From positions 102,902 to 166,901 of the forward strand of contig NZ_BJMM01000018.1 in NCBI RefSeq assembly GCF_006539165.1: a stretch of 64,000 bases of DNA. The letters are read 5' to 3'. A program made the position numbers and the translations under genes. The notes beneath the pieces were generated by a model that saw nothing but the letters and a program-made list of their open reading frames with translations, was not told where the DNA came from and did not search any database. The number at the start of each line of letters is the position of its first letter. Position 1 is the stretch's first letter. This document shows positions 63,098 to 64,000 of this stretch, piece by piece. This stretch comes from Streptomyces cacaoi. GTDB lineage: Bacteria; Actinomycetota; Actinomycetes; Streptomycetales; Streptomycetaceae.

Positions 63098-64000
63098 GTG
63101 CCCTCTGCCGGACTCTCCCCACGACGCGCCGTACAGCTGGCGGCGCTGCTCGCGCTGGCGGTGTTCTACACCGCACAGCTCGCGGGCGCGTTGCTACCGA
63201 ACGTGCCCGTCTTCGTCGCCGCATCCCTCGCGGGACTCGCCCTCGACCTGTACCTGACGCACCGGCAGCCCGGCCTGCTGGCTCTGCTCGGCAAGGTCCG
63301 CTTCGACGTCACCACGCGGCAGCTGCTGCGCGACATGCTGATCGTCATCGGCCTCGTCCGGATCCCGGATGTGCCGCCGGACATCGAGCGCCCCCTCACC
63401 CTGCTGCTGCTCGCCGCCTACGCCGCGCACTTCCTGTGCCAGGCCGTGGCCCAGCTGGTACGGCGGACCCGCACCCTGCCGGTCGTCACCCGCAACATCG
63501 ACGCCTCCGCGCTCCGTCTCACCCCGGCACCGCCCCGGCTGCTGGCCCGCCAGCCCAGCCGCCGGCTGCTGCGCTTCTCCATCCCCGGCGCGCTCGGTCT
63601 GATGCTCAGCGCCGGGCTGTCCGCCGAAGCCTGGGGCCTCATCGGGGTCAGCCTCTCCTTCCTGCTCTCCTTCGGCAGCGCGATCCACCTGGGCACCTGG
63701 CTGCTGCCGAAGAAGCGGCCCGCGAGCGAGCAGAAGGTTCTCGACTGGCTGGACGCCTGGCTCGCCGAGTACAAGCCCACCGTCGGCATGTACTTCTCCG
63801 GCGGGACGACCTCCGCGTACCAGGCCAACATGTGGCTCTCCACGCTCGCCGAGCTGGACGGACGGCCCCTGATCGTGCTGCGCGAGCGGTTCATGGTGCA
63901 GAAGATCGAGGCCACGGACGTCCCGATCGTGTGCATCCCGAAGGTGGCGCATCTGATGCAGCTGGAGCACTCCGCACTGCGTGTGCTGCTGCACCCGGCC
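63098..64000 (+). CDS. Membrane protein with TagF-like glycerophosphotransferase domain (partial)
   Basis: The first 301 codons of a gene that runs off the right edge. The N-terminal ~250 residues contain several membrane segments (LAALLALAVFYTAQLAGALL, LLLLAAYAAHFLCQAVA, SIPGALGLMLSAG, WGLIGVSLSFLLSFG), then a cytosolic part beginning VGMYFSGGTTSAYQANMW, similar to CDP-glycerol:glycerophosphotransferases. As I recall, the S. coelicolor homologue belongs to the polydiglycosylphosphate wall-polymer cluster next to nadD and the LCP gene. AGGAG lies eight bases before the GTG at 63098; an ATG at 63080 is an alternative. Confidence 0.78.
   Translation, partial: MPSAGLSPRRAVQLAALLALAVFYTAQLAGALLPNVPVFVAASLAGLALDLYLTHRQPGLLALLGKVRFDVTTRQLLRDMLIVIGLVRIPDVPPDIERPLTLLLLAAYAAHFLCQAVAQLVRRTRTLPVVTRNIDASALRLTPAPPRLLARQPSRRLLRFSIPGALGLMLSAGLSAEAWGLIGVSLSFLLSFGSAIHLGTWLLPKKRPASEQKVLDWLDAWLAEYKPTVGMYFSGGTTSAYQANMWLSTLAELDGRPLIVLRERFMVQKIEATDVPIVCIPKVAHLMQLEHSALRVLLHPA

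Overview
The window is chromosomal DNA from a Streptomyces or close relative. The evidence is very high GC, near-exclusive G/C in third codon positions, TANNNT -10 elements placed directly before start codons, a CIRCE-controlled hrcA-dnaJ pair, and an order of housekeeping genes typical of the Streptomyces core (leuA, phoH-ybeY-CNNM, era, hrcA-dnaJ, hemW, lepA-rpsT, holA-comEC-comEA, leuS, rsfS-LCP-nadD, proA-proB). There is no phage, insertion sequence, CRISPR array or biosynthetic cluster.

Layout. 1-3.1 kb: a sugar importer (partial) and GH1 beta-glucosidase, a large degenerate 27-bp tandem array, and a TerB-like protein. 3.4-7.4 kb: a SUKH protein, leuA with a leucine-rich leader peptide, and a secreted HAD phosphatase. 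7.7-11.9 kb: an accessory sugar island (glucarate dehydratase, GH4 glycosidase, PfkB kinase). 12-19.3 kb: RNA and ribosome maintenance (phoH, ybeY, CNNM protein, era) with a catalytically dead cytidine-deaminase-like protein and a threonine dehydratase. 19.3-26.4 kb, minus strand: adenine deaminase, RNase Z, HIT protein, rsmE, nitronate monooxygenase-like protein, dnaJ and hrcA. 26.6-31.7 kb: metallo-beta-lactamase-fold protein, DUF3097, hemW, acyl-CoA ligase. 32-43.2 kb: lepA, rpsT, holA, comEC, comEA. 43.3-48.3 kb: DegV, a membrane protein, and leuS behind a leader peptide and terminator. 48.5-51.1 kb: two nearly identical tRNA-Ala(GGC) units in direct orientation around a GT87 gene and two small zinc proteins. 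51.4-64 kb: phosphatase, rsfS, LCP-like protein, nadD, M48 protease, two related membrane proteins, proA/proB, and the start of a TagF-like wall-polymer gene.

Three themes stand out. First, leuA and leuS both start with a leaderless Leu-run peptide that uses CTT codons; the leuS copy is followed by a hairpin plus T6, so a leucine-sensing attenuator on leuS is the best candidate for an undescribed control element. Second, many spacers hold their own degenerate tandem arrays (unit 12, 19, 25-31 or 27 bp), and the ComEA linker shows the same kind of expansion. Third, there are several unusual gene boundaries: comEC has no stop codon before holA in the same frame, and two genes can only be started sensibly at CTG inside a CTGA overlap. 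About 17 genes also show a TANNNT-type box 6-9 nt before the start codon, which suggests extensive leaderless translation.
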